From Paenimyroides aestuarii (GTDB lineage: Bacteria; Bacteroidota; Bacteroidia; Flavobacteriales; Flavobacteriaceae), in contig NZ_CP102382.1 in assembly GCF_024628805.1 (NCBI RefSeq), forward strand, positions 2,897,017 through 2,961,016: DNA of 64,000 nucleotides, written 5' to 3'. Below, piece by piece: positions 24,439 to 33,739 of this stretch; position 1 is the first letter of the stretch; each line of letters begins with the position of its first letter. Both the position numbers and the translations under genes were made by a program. The notes beneath the pieces are model-generated. The model searched no databases and was not told the origin of the DNA. It saw only the letters and a program-made list of their open reading frames with translations.

Positions 24439-25701
24439 TTAGGTCGATTTTATTTGCAACCTTATATATTGATACAAAAGCAACCATGTTTTTTCAACAG
24501 CTGCTTGAATTACTTTGTGGCGTGGTTTTCCAAAATTGTAAGTAAAGCTTTCTACTTTATCCTCATACGCAAATGCAATACAAACGGTTCCTACTTCTGC
24601 ATCGGCATCACCTTTTAGCGGACCGGCATTTCCGGTAGTTGCTATTGCAAGATCTGTTTGAAATATTTTTTTTGCACCAACCGCCATTTCTTTGGCAACT
24701 TCTTCGCTTACAACACTATAAGTTTCAATTGTTTGCTGCTGAACACCTAAAACAGCTATCTTCGATTCTGTTGCATAAGTAACGGCACTGCCTTTAAAAT
24801 AAGCCGAAGCTCCTTCTATAGAAGTGAGTTTTTGAGCAATACTTCCTCCGGTACAACTTTCGGCTGTTGCAAGCGTTAAACCGCTCTTTTTCAGCAATTG
24901 TACCACCTCATCAAACAAAGTATCGGTATTTGTGACACCAATGAAAAATGCGGGAATTAATTGTTGCAACTCCTTAATCTTCTCATCAATTTCCTGAGTT
25001 ATTTCTTCCACAGAATCACCTGTTTTGCTCAATCGCAAGCGCACCAAACCAAACTGTGGCAGATAAGCCAAATGAATGTTTTGAAGCTGCAAACTGTCTT
25101 CCCAAAGCGCTATTTTTTCAGCCAACATACTTTCACCAATACCTACTGTAAGCACGGTTTTGTGCACGATAGCATCTAACTGAAAGTGCTTTTTTATATA
25201 GGGAAACAACTTTTCGGTAATTAAATATTTCATTTCGTATGGAACGCCAGGCAATGACACAAAAACCGTTTGTTCTTTAACCATTAACATACCCGGAGCG
25301 GTGCCCACATCGTTAAAAAGCACTTCGCATTTTGAAGGTACTAAAGCCTGCAATCGGTTCATTTCGTTTAACGGTCGGTTGTAATAGTTGGCAATGAGTT
25401 GGGTTACATGATCTAAAACAGCCGTATTCATTACCAATTCATCATTAAAATAGTGGGCAAAAGTTTTTTTTGTGATATCGTCTTTTGTGGGACCTAAACC
25501 ACCCGTAATAAGCACTAAATCAACTTTGTTTTGGTATTTTTCAAATGTTTCAATAATTTGATGAAATGTATCCGAAACAGCTATTTTTTCAATCACTTTA
25601 CAGCCAATTGCTTCTAACTGTTGCCCTATAAAAACACTGTTTGTATCAACCACCTGCCCTATCAGCAGCTCGTCGCCAATGGTTATAATTGCTGCTTTCA
25701 T
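24439..25701 (-). CDS. cinA: CinA family protein (competence/NMN deamidase-related)
   Basis: This 420-residue protein joins an N-terminal MoCF-like domain (MKAAIITIGDELLIGQVVDTN, then LVLITGGLGPTKDDITKK) to a C-terminal CinA domain (LATAESCTGGSIAQKL near residue 275, then ATTGNAGPLKGD). The C-terminal domain deamidates nicotinamide mononucleotide in pyridine-nucleotide recycling; the N-terminal domain is linked to ADP-ribose pyrophosphatase activity in some relatives. It starts immediately after the upstream stop codon (TAA then ATG), so the two genes are coupled. Confidence 0.94.
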   Translation of the reverse strand: MKAAIITIGDELLIGQVVDTNSVFIGQQLEAIGCKVIEKIAVSDTFHQIIETFEKYQNKVDLVLITGGLGPTKDDITKKTFAHYFNDELVMNTAVLDHVTQLIANYYNRPLNEMNRLQALVPSKCEVLFNDVGTAPGMLMVKEQTVFVSLPGVPYEMKYLITEKLFPYIKKHFQLDAIVHKTVLTVGIGESMLAEKIALWEDSLQLQNIHLAYLPQFGLVRLRLSKTGDSVEEITQEIDEKIKELQQLIPAFFIGVTNTDTLFDEVVQLLKKSGLTLATAESCTGGSIAQKLTSIEGASAYFKGSAVTYATESKIAVLGVQQQTIETYSVVSEEVAKEMAVGAKKIFQTDLAIATTGNAGPLKGDADAEVGTVCIAFAYEDKVESFTYNFGKPRHKVIQAAVEKTWLLLYQYIRLQIKST

Positions 25702-26313
25702 TTAGATTACTTTAAAACTAAACATTTTTTCACCTTCTATAAATCCTTCCAATTCATCATTTGGATGCACTTTTGCAACGCCGCTTGGTGTTCCGGTAAA
25801 AATCACATCGCCCGTTTTCAATGTAAAAAATTGCGATATATAAGCAATTAGCTCGTTGATTTGCCAAAGCATATCTTTCGTATTGCCGCTTTGCACGGTT
25901 TCGCTGTTTTTCTTTAACTGAAAAGACACATTTTGCAAGTCTTCAAACTTTGTTTTATCAACAAAATCACCAATAACGGCCGATCCGTCAAAACCTTTTG
26001 CAATTTCCCAAGGCAAACCTTTTTCTTTTAACTTCGATTGCAGGTCGCGCGCGGTGAAATCAATACCTAAACCAATTTGATTGTAGTATTTATCGGCAAA
26101 TTTTGGCTGAATATATTTGCCCACTTTACTGATTTTTACAAGAATTTCTACTTCGTGATGCACATCGGCTGAAAATTCAGGTATTACAAACGGATTTCCA
26201 TTGTTCAACACACTGGTATCGGGTTTCATAAAAAGCACAGGCTCAGTAGGCTTTTGATTAGAAAGCTCGTTGATATGATCGATATAATTTCTTCCTACAC
26301 AAATAATTTTCAT
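25702..26313 (-). CDS. Fumarylacetoacetate hydrolase (FAH) family protein
   Basis: This 203-residue protein matches the short FAH-domain proteins (YcgM/FAHD1 type), which act as acylpyruvate hydrolases or oxaloacetate decarboxylases. It shows VGRNYIDHINEL at the start, PVLFMKPDTSV, the metal-binding acids in HHEVEILVKI near residue 53, and FTGTPSGVAKV near the end. The exact substrate is not visible. It abuts cinA and follows the exonuclease gene by one base, so the three are probably one transcript. Confidence 0.9.
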   Translation of the reverse strand: MKIICVGRNYIDHINELSNQKPTEPVLFMKPDTSVLNNGNPFVIPEFSADVHHEVEILVKISKVGKYIQPKFADKYYNQIGLGIDFTARDLQSKLKEKGLPWEIAKGFDGSAVIGDFVDKTKFEDLQNVSFQLKKNSETVQSGNTKDMLWQINELIAYISQFFTLKTGDVIFTGTPSGVAKVHPNDELEGFIEGEKMFSFKVI

Positions 26314-26314
26314 A

Positions 26315-27088
26315 CTAAAATTTATTAGTCAGTTTTCGCAATTTAATACCTGTTAGAACTTTTTTGGTGTATAAAGGAAAATCCGCGTTTTGTATCCAAC
26401 CAAAATAACCTGGCTCGCGCTCTAAAACATCATCTACCAGCGCCCCCTTATGCTTGCCAAAGGTAAAAATTTCTTCTCCTTTATCATTTAAAGCGATAAA
26501 TCCGGCAAAATCTACTGATTTTTTACGAGTTGTGAATACAGAAAGGGCTTTCATATCGTTTTCTAAATCTTCGTATCGATCTAATTGTGCCTTCAGAATT
26601 TCATAAGTTGCTTCGGTGTCAGCTGCTGCAGAATGGGCATTATCAAGCGATTTATTGCAATAAAATTTTAAAGCTGCACTCAATGTACGCTCTTCTTTCT
26701 TATGAAAAATTGTTTGCACGTCAATAGACACACGGTTTTTCATATCAAAATCTACATCGGCACGAAGCAACTCCTCTGCTAAAAGCGGAATATCGAATCG
26801 GTCGGAATTATATCCTGCCAAATCGGCGTCTTTTATCATATTATAAACCTGACCTGCTAATTCTTTAAAAGTGGGTTCATTGGCAACTTTTTCATTGGTA
26901 ATTCCATGAACAGCTGTGGCGTGTGCCGGAATAGGAACCGTTGGGTTTACCAACCATGTTTTGCTTTCTTTGTTTCCGTTTGGAAAGATTTTTAATATCG
27001 AAATTTCTACAATTCTGTCTTTTGCTACATCAATTCCTGTTGTTTCTAAATCGAAAAAACATATCGGACGATTTAATTTTAATTCCAT
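26315..27088 (-). CDS. DnaQ-like 3'-5' exonuclease with ExoX-type C-terminal domain
   Basis: This 257-residue DEDD exonuclease begins with the metal motif FFDLETTG (Asp and Glu near residues 12-14). The second motif is in YNSDRFDIPLL, and the third, HSAAADTEATYEIL, has the H-x4-D pattern. The last about 60 residues (EEIFTFGKHKGALVDDVLE, then YFGWIQNADFP) match the small domain found at the C-terminus of exodeoxyribonuclease X-like proteins. I chose the ATG at 27088, since the 11 codons upstream are not conserved. It is likely a repair or proofreading-type nuclease rather than the polymerase III subunit. Confidence 0.88.
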   Translation of the reverse strand: MELKLNRPICFFDLETTGIDVAKDRIVEISILKIFPNGNKESKTWLVNPTVPIPAHATAVHGITNEKVANEPTFKELAGQVYNMIKDADLAGYNSDRFDIPLLAEELLRADVDFDMKNRVSIDVQTIFHKKEERTLSAALKFYCNKSLDNAHSAAADTEATYEILKAQLDRYEDLENDMKALSVFTTRKKSVDFAGFIALNDKGEEIFTFGKHKGALVDDVLEREPGYFGWIQNADFPLYTKKVLTGIKLRKLTNKF

Positions 27089-27154
27089 ATTTTTTTTTAG
27101 ATTTAATGTTTTAAAGTACACATATTTTCCTTTAAAGCACGTACTTTTATTAAT

Positions 27155-28726
27155 TTAATTTCTATAACCAAAAATTTGTTCGGCACATTTAATGGCACAT
27201 TTTTCGCCATCGATCGCTGCAGAAATAATTCCTCCGGCATATCCAGCACCTTCTCCGCAAGGATACAAACCTTTTATTTGCAGATGTTCTAAAGTTTCCT
27301 CGTTTCTTGGAATACGCACTGGCGATGATGTTCTGCTTTCGGGTGCATGCAAAATGGCTTCGTTTGTAAAATATCCTTTCATTGTTTTTCCAAACTCTTG
27401 AAACCCTTGGCGCATAATACCTGTTAAAAATTTCGGGAAAACATCCCCCAATTCAGCCGAAACCACGCCGGGAACATAAGACGTTTTGGGTAGGGATTCG
27501 GATATTTTTTTATTGGAAAAATCAATCATTCGCTGCGCAGGGACTTTTTGTGTTTTACCAGCTACTTTCCAGGCGGTGTTTTCAATTTCTTTTTGAAAAT
27601 ACATTCCTGCCAAAGCACCATGTTTTTGAAATGGTTTAAAATCTTCTAATTTCAATTCTACCACAATTCCTGAGTTCGCCGTAGCTTGATCGCGCTTTGA
27701 AGGCGACCATCCGTTCGTTACCACTTCCTCCACATTGGTGGCACAAGGTGCAATAACTCCTCCTGGACACATACAGAAAGAATACATTCCACGACCGTTT
27801 ACTTGCTTTACGATGGAGTACGGTGCCGGTGGCAAGTATTCTCCCCTAAAATCACAAGAATATTGAATACTGTCAATAAGCGATTGCGGATGTTCTGCCC
27901 GAACTCCCAAAGCAAAAGGTTTCGCTTCAATGAGCACTTCTTTTCGATCTAATAATTCAAAAATATCTCGTGCCGAATGTCCGGTAGCCAAAATCACTTG
28001 GCGCGCAGGAATTTTTTCTCCCGTATGCAAAACTACTCCATTTATTTCATTGCCTTTAATATCAAAATCGATCACCCGTTTATCAAAAAGAACTTCGCCG
28101 CCAAATTCAATAATTTTATGGCGCATATCTTCCATGATTTTGGGCAATTTATTGGTGCCAATGTGGGGATGCGCTTCTACCAAAATATCTTGCGATGCGC
28201 CAAAAGCTACCAAAAGCTCTAAAATTCGGTTTACATCGCCTCTTTTTTTAGAGCGGGTATATAGTTTACCATCTGAATAGGTTCCTGCACCTCCTTCGCC
28301 AAAACAATAGTTGGAATCAGGGTTTACAATATGATCCACATTAATTGCTTTTAAATCTCTTCTGCGACCACGTACGTCTTTTCCACGTTCTATAACGATT
28401 GGTTTCACACCTAATTCAATTAATTGCAAGGCCGCAAAATATCCAGCCGGACCTGCACCAACAACAATGGCAACAGGTGCGTTTTTTATATTTTTATACT
28501 CGGGAAAATGAATGGTGCGATGCACTACTTCTTCGCCTTGAAAAAAAACATGAATTTTTAAATTTATTTTTATCTGTTTTTGGCGGGCATCGATAGAGCG
28601 TTTTAAAATGGATATATGTTGAATGTCATGAACCGATGTATGTGTTAATTTTGCCACATAATCTGTCAGCAATTGGTTGTCAACTGCTATTTGGGGAAGA
28701 ACTTGTAATTGTATTTCTTGAGGCAT
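27155..28726 (-). CDS. FAD-dependent oxidoreductase (COG2509 type)
   Basis: This 523-residue flavoprotein belongs to the uncharacterised FAD-dependent dehydrogenase family. The FAD-binding Rossmann motif VVGAGPAGYFAALQLIELG is near residue 87, followed by an ERG motif, VNPDSNYCFGEGGAGTYSDG near 130-150, and a C-terminal GEGAGYAGGIISAAIDG segment that closes the FAD site. The substrate is unknown. A -7 box (TACTTTTG) lies 26 bases before the chosen ATG at 28726. The upstream TTG start is not favoured. Confidence 0.9.
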   Translation of the reverse strand: MPQEIQLQVLPQIAVDNQLLTDYVAKLTHTSVHDIQHISILKRSIDARQKQIKINLKIHVFFQGEEVVHRTIHFPEYKNIKNAPVAIVVGAGPAGYFAALQLIELGVKPIVIERGKDVRGRRRDLKAINVDHIVNPDSNYCFGEGGAGTYSDGKLYTRSKKRGDVNRILELLVAFGASQDILVEAHPHIGTNKLPKIMEDMRHKIIEFGGEVLFDKRVIDFDIKGNEINGVVLHTGEKIPARQVILATGHSARDIFELLDRKEVLIEAKPFALGVRAEHPQSLIDSIQYSCDFRGEYLPPAPYSIVKQVNGRGMYSFCMCPGGVIAPCATNVEEVVTNGWSPSKRDQATANSGIVVELKLEDFKPFQKHGALAGMYFQKEIENTAWKVAGKTQKVPAQRMIDFSNKKISESLPKTSYVPGVVSAELGDVFPKFLTGIMRQGFQEFGKTMKGYFTNEAILHAPESRTSSPVRIPRNEETLEHLQIKGLYPCGEGAGYAGGIISAAIDGEKCAIKCAEQIFGYRN

Positions 28727-28752
28727 TTTTTTATAAAGCAAATTTGAAAATA

Positions 28753-28760
28753 CAAAAGTA
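28753..28760 (-). promoter_or_regulatory. Candidate -7 box for the flavoprotein gene
   Basis: TACTTTTG on the minus strand matches TAnnTTTG, 26 bases before the ATG. It would drive the flavoprotein-exonuclease-FAH-cinA run. Confidence 0.5.
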
Positions 28761-28818
28761 CATTAATTATGGTTTTGATTTAAAAAGGATGTTTTAAATT
28801 TACTGAAATTTAAAAAGC

Positions 28819-29064
28819 ATGGAACGACAAATCAAGTTAATTTGGGATTTTAGAGGATATGATGCATTGAAAACTGCAGAACATCAGGAAATTCATTTGA
28901 AACAATTCATACAAATGGAAGGTTTACCCATTACTATTACCGGGTTTGAACAGATAAATGAAATGCATGCTATTGCTTTTATCGTAGTAAATGACGATTT
29001 AATGCGAAAATTGCGCGATATACTAAAGCCGCATCGAGGGGAATTGTACAGCGATATTGCATAA
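28819..29064 (+). CDS. Small hypothetical protein
   Basis: This 81-residue protein starts MERQIKLIWDFRGYDALKT and has a histidine-rich helix (AEHQEIHLKQFIQME), and an INEMHAIAFIVV strand. It has no signal or membrane segment and no recognised motif. It sits alone on the plus strand between two minus-strand units. The pattern looks like a small conserved alpha/beta protein of Flavobacteria, with unknown function. Confidence 0.7.
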   Translation: MERQIKLIWDFRGYDALKTAEHQEIHLKQFIQMEGLPITITGFEQINEMHAIAFIVVNDDLMRKLRDILKPHRGELYSDIA

Positions 29065-29078
29065 GCATTTGCGCTTTC

Positions 29079-29639
29079 CTACCTCACCCCAACTCCTTCT
29101 AATTTTAATCTGGGATCATTTATATTTACTAGTTCGTCTAATTCATAAACGTTTCTATAACCATATCCATATAAATTAACGTAGGTTGGTATATTTAACG
29201 CCAATGTCAAAGGTTGCGTATCAGCTGGTGCTTTAGAGTTTGAGCCAGCAACTTTAGAGGCAAAATTCACTTGATCGCCTTCAAAATTGTTGTTACAATA
29301 AATCAAAATTTTGGTTTTGGGGTCAGGAATTAATGCTTGTAATGCTTGTTGTGTAAAATCACTAAAGCTTAAGTGAACCGCACCTTCAATGTGTTTTAAG
29401 TTGTATCGAAAAGTGGAACGAGTGTCTAAAATAACTACATTTTCTTCTTTGCTCATTTTTAAAAATGTATTAAAATCAATTAAACGCTCAGTTCTGTGAT
29501 CTTCTACTTGCGCTATTAATCCTTTGTAATCATCATAGTTCACTAAAGCTTTTGCATAATTCTGATTTGCATCGTTGCTTTGAGCAAAGATACTGCACAC
29601 ACTGAAAAACGCTACAATTGCAAAGCTTAACTGTTTCAT
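29079..29639 (-). CDS. Secreted rhodanese-like domain protein
   Basis: This 186-residue protein has a signal peptide (MKQLSFAIVAFFSVCSIFAQ) and a rhodanese fold: VVILDTRSTFRYNLKHIEGA near 68-87 and the active-site cysteine in ILIYCNNNFEGD near residue 114. The loop differs from the classic CxxGxR, and the GYGYRNVYELD segment completes the domain. It may carry sulfur or act in periplasmic redox work. It lies 10 bases downstream of recQ on the same strand. Confidence 0.88.
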   Translation of the reverse strand: MKQLSFAIVAFFSVCSIFAQSNDANQNYAKALVNYDDYKGLIAQVEDHRTERLIDFNTFLKMSKEENVVILDTRSTFRYNLKHIEGAVHLSFSDFTQQALQALIPDPKTKILIYCNNNFEGDQVNFASKVAGSNSKAPADTQPLTLALNIPTYVNLYGYGYRNVYELDELVNINDPRLKLEGVGVR

Positions 29640-29649
29640 TCAACAAAAA

Positions 29650-31845
29650 TTAATTGGCTACTTCACTAATAAATTTTATACGCATTAAACGCAATTCTTC
29701 AATATCATAATCACCGTCGAATTCCTTTAAAGCCGCTTTAATAGAGTCGTTTTCAGCTTCCATAAAATATTCTTTGATTTCATCTTGCTGGTCGTCGTCC
29801 AAAATATCATCAATCCAATAGTTGATGTTCAGTTTCGTGCCTGAATATACAATTTGCTCCATTTCTTTCAAAAGCAAATCCATATCTAGACTTTTTGCAG
29901 CGGCAATATCTTCCAACGATAATTTTCGATCCACACTTTGAATAATAAATAATTTCAAAGCAGAATTGGCACCTGTAGATTTTACCACCAAGTCATCAGG
30001 ACGAATTACATCGTTTTCTTCTACATATCTATTGATTAGCTCTAAGAATTCCTTACCGTATTTTTTAGCTTTTCCTTCGCTCACACCATGCACATTGGCT
30101 AATTCATCCATCCTAATTGGATATTTTAACGCCATATCATCTAATGAGGGGTCTTGAAAGACGACAAACGGCGGAACGCCCATTTTTTTTGCCACTTTTT
30201 TACGGAGGTCTTTCAGCATACCAACCAATACTTCATCGGCTACATTTGATGATTTATTATTTACAATAATGCTATCATCTGCTGTTTCTTCGTAATTATG
30301 ATCTTCTGTCATCATAAAAGACGACGGATTTTTTAAGAAATCTTCTCCTTGTGGCGTCATTTTAATAACACCATAGCTTTCAATATCTTTTGAAATAAAA
30401 CCTGCGACTAATACTTGGCGTATCAAGGCCATCCAATATTTATCTGTATAGTCTTTTCCTGCGCCAAATATGCTTTGGGTATCGGTTTTATAGGATTTTA
30501 TAATCGAGTTTATTTTTCCTAATAAGGTTAATACAATTTCTTTTGATTTATAGATTTGCTTGGTATCTTTTATGGTTTTTAAAAGAAGTACCACTTGGTC
30601 TTGGGCTTCTTTTTTGGTTTTAGGGTTGCGCGAATTATCATCCATATCGGCTCCTTCCCCATTTACTTCATCAAATTCTTCACCAAAATAATGTAGTAAA
30701 AATTTACGGCGCGAAACAGATGTTTCGGCATAAGCAACCACTTCTTGCAACAAAGCAAAACCAATTTCTTGTTCAGCCAATGGCTTTCCTGTCATAAATT
30801 TTTCTAGCTTCTCAATATCTTTATAAGCATAATAGGCCAAGCAATAACCTTCGCCTCCATCACGGCCGGCACGTCCTGTTTCTTGATAATAACTTTCAAG
30901 CGATTTGGGTATATCATGATGAATTACAAAACGCACATCGGGCTTGTCGATTCCCATTCCAAACGCTATCGTTGCTACCACCACATTTACATCTTCCATT
31001 AAAAACATGTCTTGATGTTTGGCGCGGGTTTTGGCATCTAATCCTGCATGATACGGAACAGCCGTTATACCATTTACTTGTAAAACTTGAGTAATTTCTT
31101 CTACTTTTTTTCTACTTAAACAATAAATAACGCCCGATTTACCTTTAAATTGATTGATAAATTTAATGATATCTGATTCGATATTTTTTGTTTTTGGTCG
31201 TACTTCATAATACAAATTGGGTCTGTTGAACGATGCCTTAAACACATTTGCATTGGGAATTTCAAGGTTTTTAAGAATATCTTCTTGCACTTTTGGTGTG
31301 GCAGTTGCAGTTAACCCAATAATCGGAATATCGCCCAATTTGCGGATGATATTGCGTAAATTTCGATATTCAGGTCTGAAATCATGCCCCCATTCCGAAA
31401 TACAGTGTGCTTCATCTATGGCGATAAAAGACAGCGGAACCGAGTTTAAAAAAGAAACATATTCTTCTTTTGTAAGCGATTCTGGAGCAACATATAAAAG
31501 TTTGGTAACACCTTTTTTAATATCGTCTTTAACCTGTGTGATTTCTGTTTTTGTTAACGAAGAATTTAAAACGTGAGCCACGCCGATTTCGTTTGATAAG
31601 CCGCGAATGGCATCGACTTGGTTTTTCATTAAAGCAATAAGGGGCGACACCACAATTGCAGTTCCTTCTAACACTAACGCAGGTAATTGGTAACATAAAG
31701 ATTTTCCGCCGCCAGTTGGCATGATTACAAAAGTATTATTGCCATAAATAATGCTATTTACAACTTGTTCTTGCAATCCTTTGAACTGACTGAATCCAAA
31801 ATATTTTTTTAATTCTTTATGTAAGTCAATTTCGATTGATTTCAT
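29650..31845 (-). CDS. recQ: ATP-dependent DNA helicase RecQ
   Basis: RecQ unwinds DNA in recombination and repair. The 731-residue protein shows Walker A PTGGGKS near residue 44, DEAHCISEWGHDFRPEY near 144-160, the SF2 motif QETGRAGRDG near 330-339, and the RQC region with a RKFLLHYFGEEF stretch that lacks the usual zinc-binding cysteines. An HRDC domain follows (VGMLKDLRKKVAKKMGVPP). The extra C-terminal 100 residues are a common Bacteroidetes extension. It is divergent from kdsD. Confidence 0.96.
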   Translation of the reverse strand: MKSIEIDLHKELKKYFGFSQFKGLQEQVVNSIIYGNNTFVIMPTGGGKSLCYQLPALVLEGTAIVVSPLIALMKNQVDAIRGLSNEIGVAHVLNSSLTKTEITQVKDDIKKGVTKLLYVAPESLTKEEYVSFLNSVPLSFIAIDEAHCISEWGHDFRPEYRNLRNIIRKLGDIPIIGLTATATPKVQEDILKNLEIPNANVFKASFNRPNLYYEVRPKTKNIESDIIKFINQFKGKSGVIYCLSRKKVEEITQVLQVNGITAVPYHAGLDAKTRAKHQDMFLMEDVNVVVATIAFGMGIDKPDVRFVIHHDIPKSLESYYQETGRAGRDGGEGYCLAYYAYKDIEKLEKFMTGKPLAEQEIGFALLQEVVAYAETSVSRRKFLLHYFGEEFDEVNGEGADMDDNSRNPKTKKEAQDQVVLLLKTIKDTKQIYKSKEIVLTLLGKINSIIKSYKTDTQSIFGAGKDYTDKYWMALIRQVLVAGFISKDIESYGVIKMTPQGEDFLKNPSSFMMTEDHNYEETADDSIIVNNKSSNVADEVLVGMLKDLRKKVAKKMGVPPFVVFQDPSLDDMALKYPIRMDELANVHGVSEGKAKKYGKEFLELINRYVEENDVIRPDDLVVKSTGANSALKLFIIQSVDRKLSLEDIAAAKSLDMDLLLKEMEQIVYSGTKLNINYWIDDILDDDQQDEIKEYFMEAENDSIKAALKEFDGDYDIEELRLMRIKFISEVAN

Positions 31846-31868
31846 GTTTTTAATTATGCTATTTTATC

Positions 31869-31876
31869 TAAATTTG
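31869..31876 (+). promoter_or_regulatory. Candidate -7 box for kdsD-tatC-lptB
   Basis: TAAATTTG matches TAnnTTTG about 60 bases before the kdsD start. No clear -33 TTG is visible. Confidence 0.35.
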
Positions 31877-31936
31877 CAATTATAAAGATATACAAATCTT
31901 TTAGTTTTATCAAAATTTACCTAACACGTTTGCGTT

Positions 31937-32905
31937 TTGAATATCAATTTTAACATATTATCTGCTGCCAAAAGCACTTTAAAAGCTGAAAGCGATGCAA
32001 TTACAAAGGCTATCGACTTTTTAAATGATGACTTTTTAAACGCTGTAACGGCTATTTTTAACACAAAAGGTCGTTTAATTGTCACTGGAATTGGCAAAAG
32101 TGCACATATTGGTCAAAAAATTGTAGCTACATTGAACTCTACAGGAACACCATCTATGTTCTTGCATGCTGCCGAAGCTGTTCACGGCGATTTGGGAATG
32201 ATTACAAAAAATGATATTATTTTATGCATTTCCAAAAGCGGAAACAGCCCAGAAATTAAAGTTTTGGTGCCGCTATTAAAGCGCGATGGCAATATTTTAA
32301 TTGCAATGACCGGAAACAGCGCTTCGTTTTTAGGAAAAAACGCCGATTTTGTAATTAATGCTTATGTGGAAAAAGAAGCAGACCCCAACAATTTGGCGCC
32401 AACCACCAGCACCACGGTACAGTTAGCCTTGGGCGATGCATTGGCTGTAGCTTTAATTGAAATGCGAAATTTTACAGCAAATGATTTTGCGAAGTTTCAT
32501 CCGGGCGGTGCATTAGGTAAAAAACTTTTGTTGCGTATCAACGCTATTTTAGATACTAATAACAAGCCAGCCGTAAAAACCACTTCTACCATACAAGAGG
32601 TTATCTTTGAAATATCTAATAAACGTTTGGGAGTTACTGCGGTTCTAGAAAACAATGAAATCAAGGGAATTATTACCGATGGTGATATAAGAAGAATGTT
32701 AGAAAAAACAACCGATCTTTCGGCCATTACTGCAGTTGATTTAATGACAAAAAATCCAAAATCAATTGATTTAAGCTCCAAAGTAGAAGATGCTTTAAAC
32801 ATTATGGAGTCATTTGAAATTACACAACTTGTGGTTACAGACAATAATCAATATGCCGGCATCATTCATTTGCACGACATTTTAAAAGAAGGAATTGTAT
32901 CGTGA
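31937..32905 (+). CDS. kdsD: Arabinose-5-phosphate isomerase KdsD (KpsF/GutQ family)
   Basis: KdsD converts ribulose-5-phosphate to arabinose-5-phosphate, the first step to the LPS sugar KDO. The 322-residue protein has a SIS domain (GIGKSAHIGQKIVATLNSTG, then CISKSGNSPEI and APTTSTTVQLALGDALA) and two CBS domains from about residue 205. The best start is a TTG; the first in-frame ATG lies inside the conserved region, so TTG is likely. It overlaps tatC by 4 bases. The tie to lptB two genes on suits LPS. Confidence 0.93.
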   Translation: MNINFNILSAAKSTLKAESDAITKAIDFLNDDFLNAVTAIFNTKGRLIVTGIGKSAHIGQKIVATLNSTGTPSMFLHAAEAVHGDLGMITKNDIILCISKSGNSPEIKVLVPLLKRDGNILIAMTGNSASFLGKNADFVINAYVEKEADPNNLAPTTSTTVQLALGDALAVALIEMRNFTANDFAKFHPGGALGKKLLLRINAILDTNNKPAVKTTSTIQEVIFEISNKRLGVTAVLENNEIKGIITDGDIRRMLEKTTDLSAITAVDLMTKNPKSIDLSSKVEDALNIMESFEITQLVVTDNNQYAGIIHLHDILKEGIVS

Positions 32906-33729
32906 AAAACAAAAACACCAACAAAGAAATGTCGTTCTTAAACCATTTAGAAGAACTTAGATGGCTTTTAGTACGCAGCACCATTGCTATTTTAATTACG
33001 TCGGTAATTGCAGTTATTTTTAATGAGTTTATATTTGATGTAATTATTTTTGGTCCTAAACGGGGTGATTTTCTAACTTATCAATTTTTTTGCACAATTG
33101 CACAACAGTTTGATTTGGATCAGTCGTTTTGCAACAACGAATTGCCTTTTGTTATTCAAAACCGAACTATGGACGGGCAACTTTCTGTTTTAATCTGGAC
33201 ATGTATAACAGCCGGTTTCATCATGGCTTTTCCTTTTATTTTGTGGGAATTTTGGAAATTTATAAGTCCGGCACTTTATGAAAAAGAACGCAAATATGCT
33301 AAACTATTCATTTTTGTATCGAGTATTTTATTTTTTTTAGGAGTGATTTTTGGATATTTCATATTAGTACCTTTATCAATCAATTTTTTAGCTAATTTTA
33401 CAATAAGTTCTATTGTAGAAAATCAAATTGACATTAATTCGTACATCAGCCTTGTGAAAACCACATCGCTTGCAACGGGTTTAATTTTTGAATTGCCCAT
33501 AATCATTTTCTTTTTAGCATATCTGGGACTTATTACCGATAGCTTTTTAAGAGAATACCGCCGTTATGCATACGTTTTGATTCTAATTGTAGCTGCAATT
33601 GTTACCCCGCCTGACATTATTAGTCAAATGATTGTTTCTATTCCCTTAATTATTTTGTATGAGGGAAGTATAGTAATAGCAAAAGTCATCACCAAAAAAA
33701 ATGTACAAAAGCAGGTAAAGCAAGTTTAA
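32902..33729 (+). CDS. tatC: Sec-independent protein translocase subunit TatC
   Basis: TatC is the signal-peptide receptor of the twin-arginine translocase. The 275-residue protein has six hydrophobic segments and the conserved opening EMSFLNHLEELRWLLVRS, with FILWEFWKFISPALYEKERK near residue 112 and the ITDSFLREYRRYAYV loop. It starts inside the kdsD stop region. No tatA or tatB gene lies beside it, so partners must be elsewhere. Confidence 0.96.
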   Translation: MKNKNTNKEMSFLNHLEELRWLLVRSTIAILITSVIAVIFNEFIFDVIIFGPKRGDFLTYQFFCTIAQQFDLDQSFCNNELPFVIQNRTMDGQLSVLIWTCITAGFIMAFPFILWEFWKFISPALYEKERKYAKLFIFVSSILFFLGVIFGYFILVPLSINFLANFTISSIVENQIDINSYISLVKTTSLATGLIFELPIIIFFLAYLGLITDSFLREYRRYAYVLILIVAAIVTPPDIISQMIVSIPLIILYEGSIVIAKVITKKNVQKQVKQV

Positions 33730-33739
33730 AAAACCAAAA

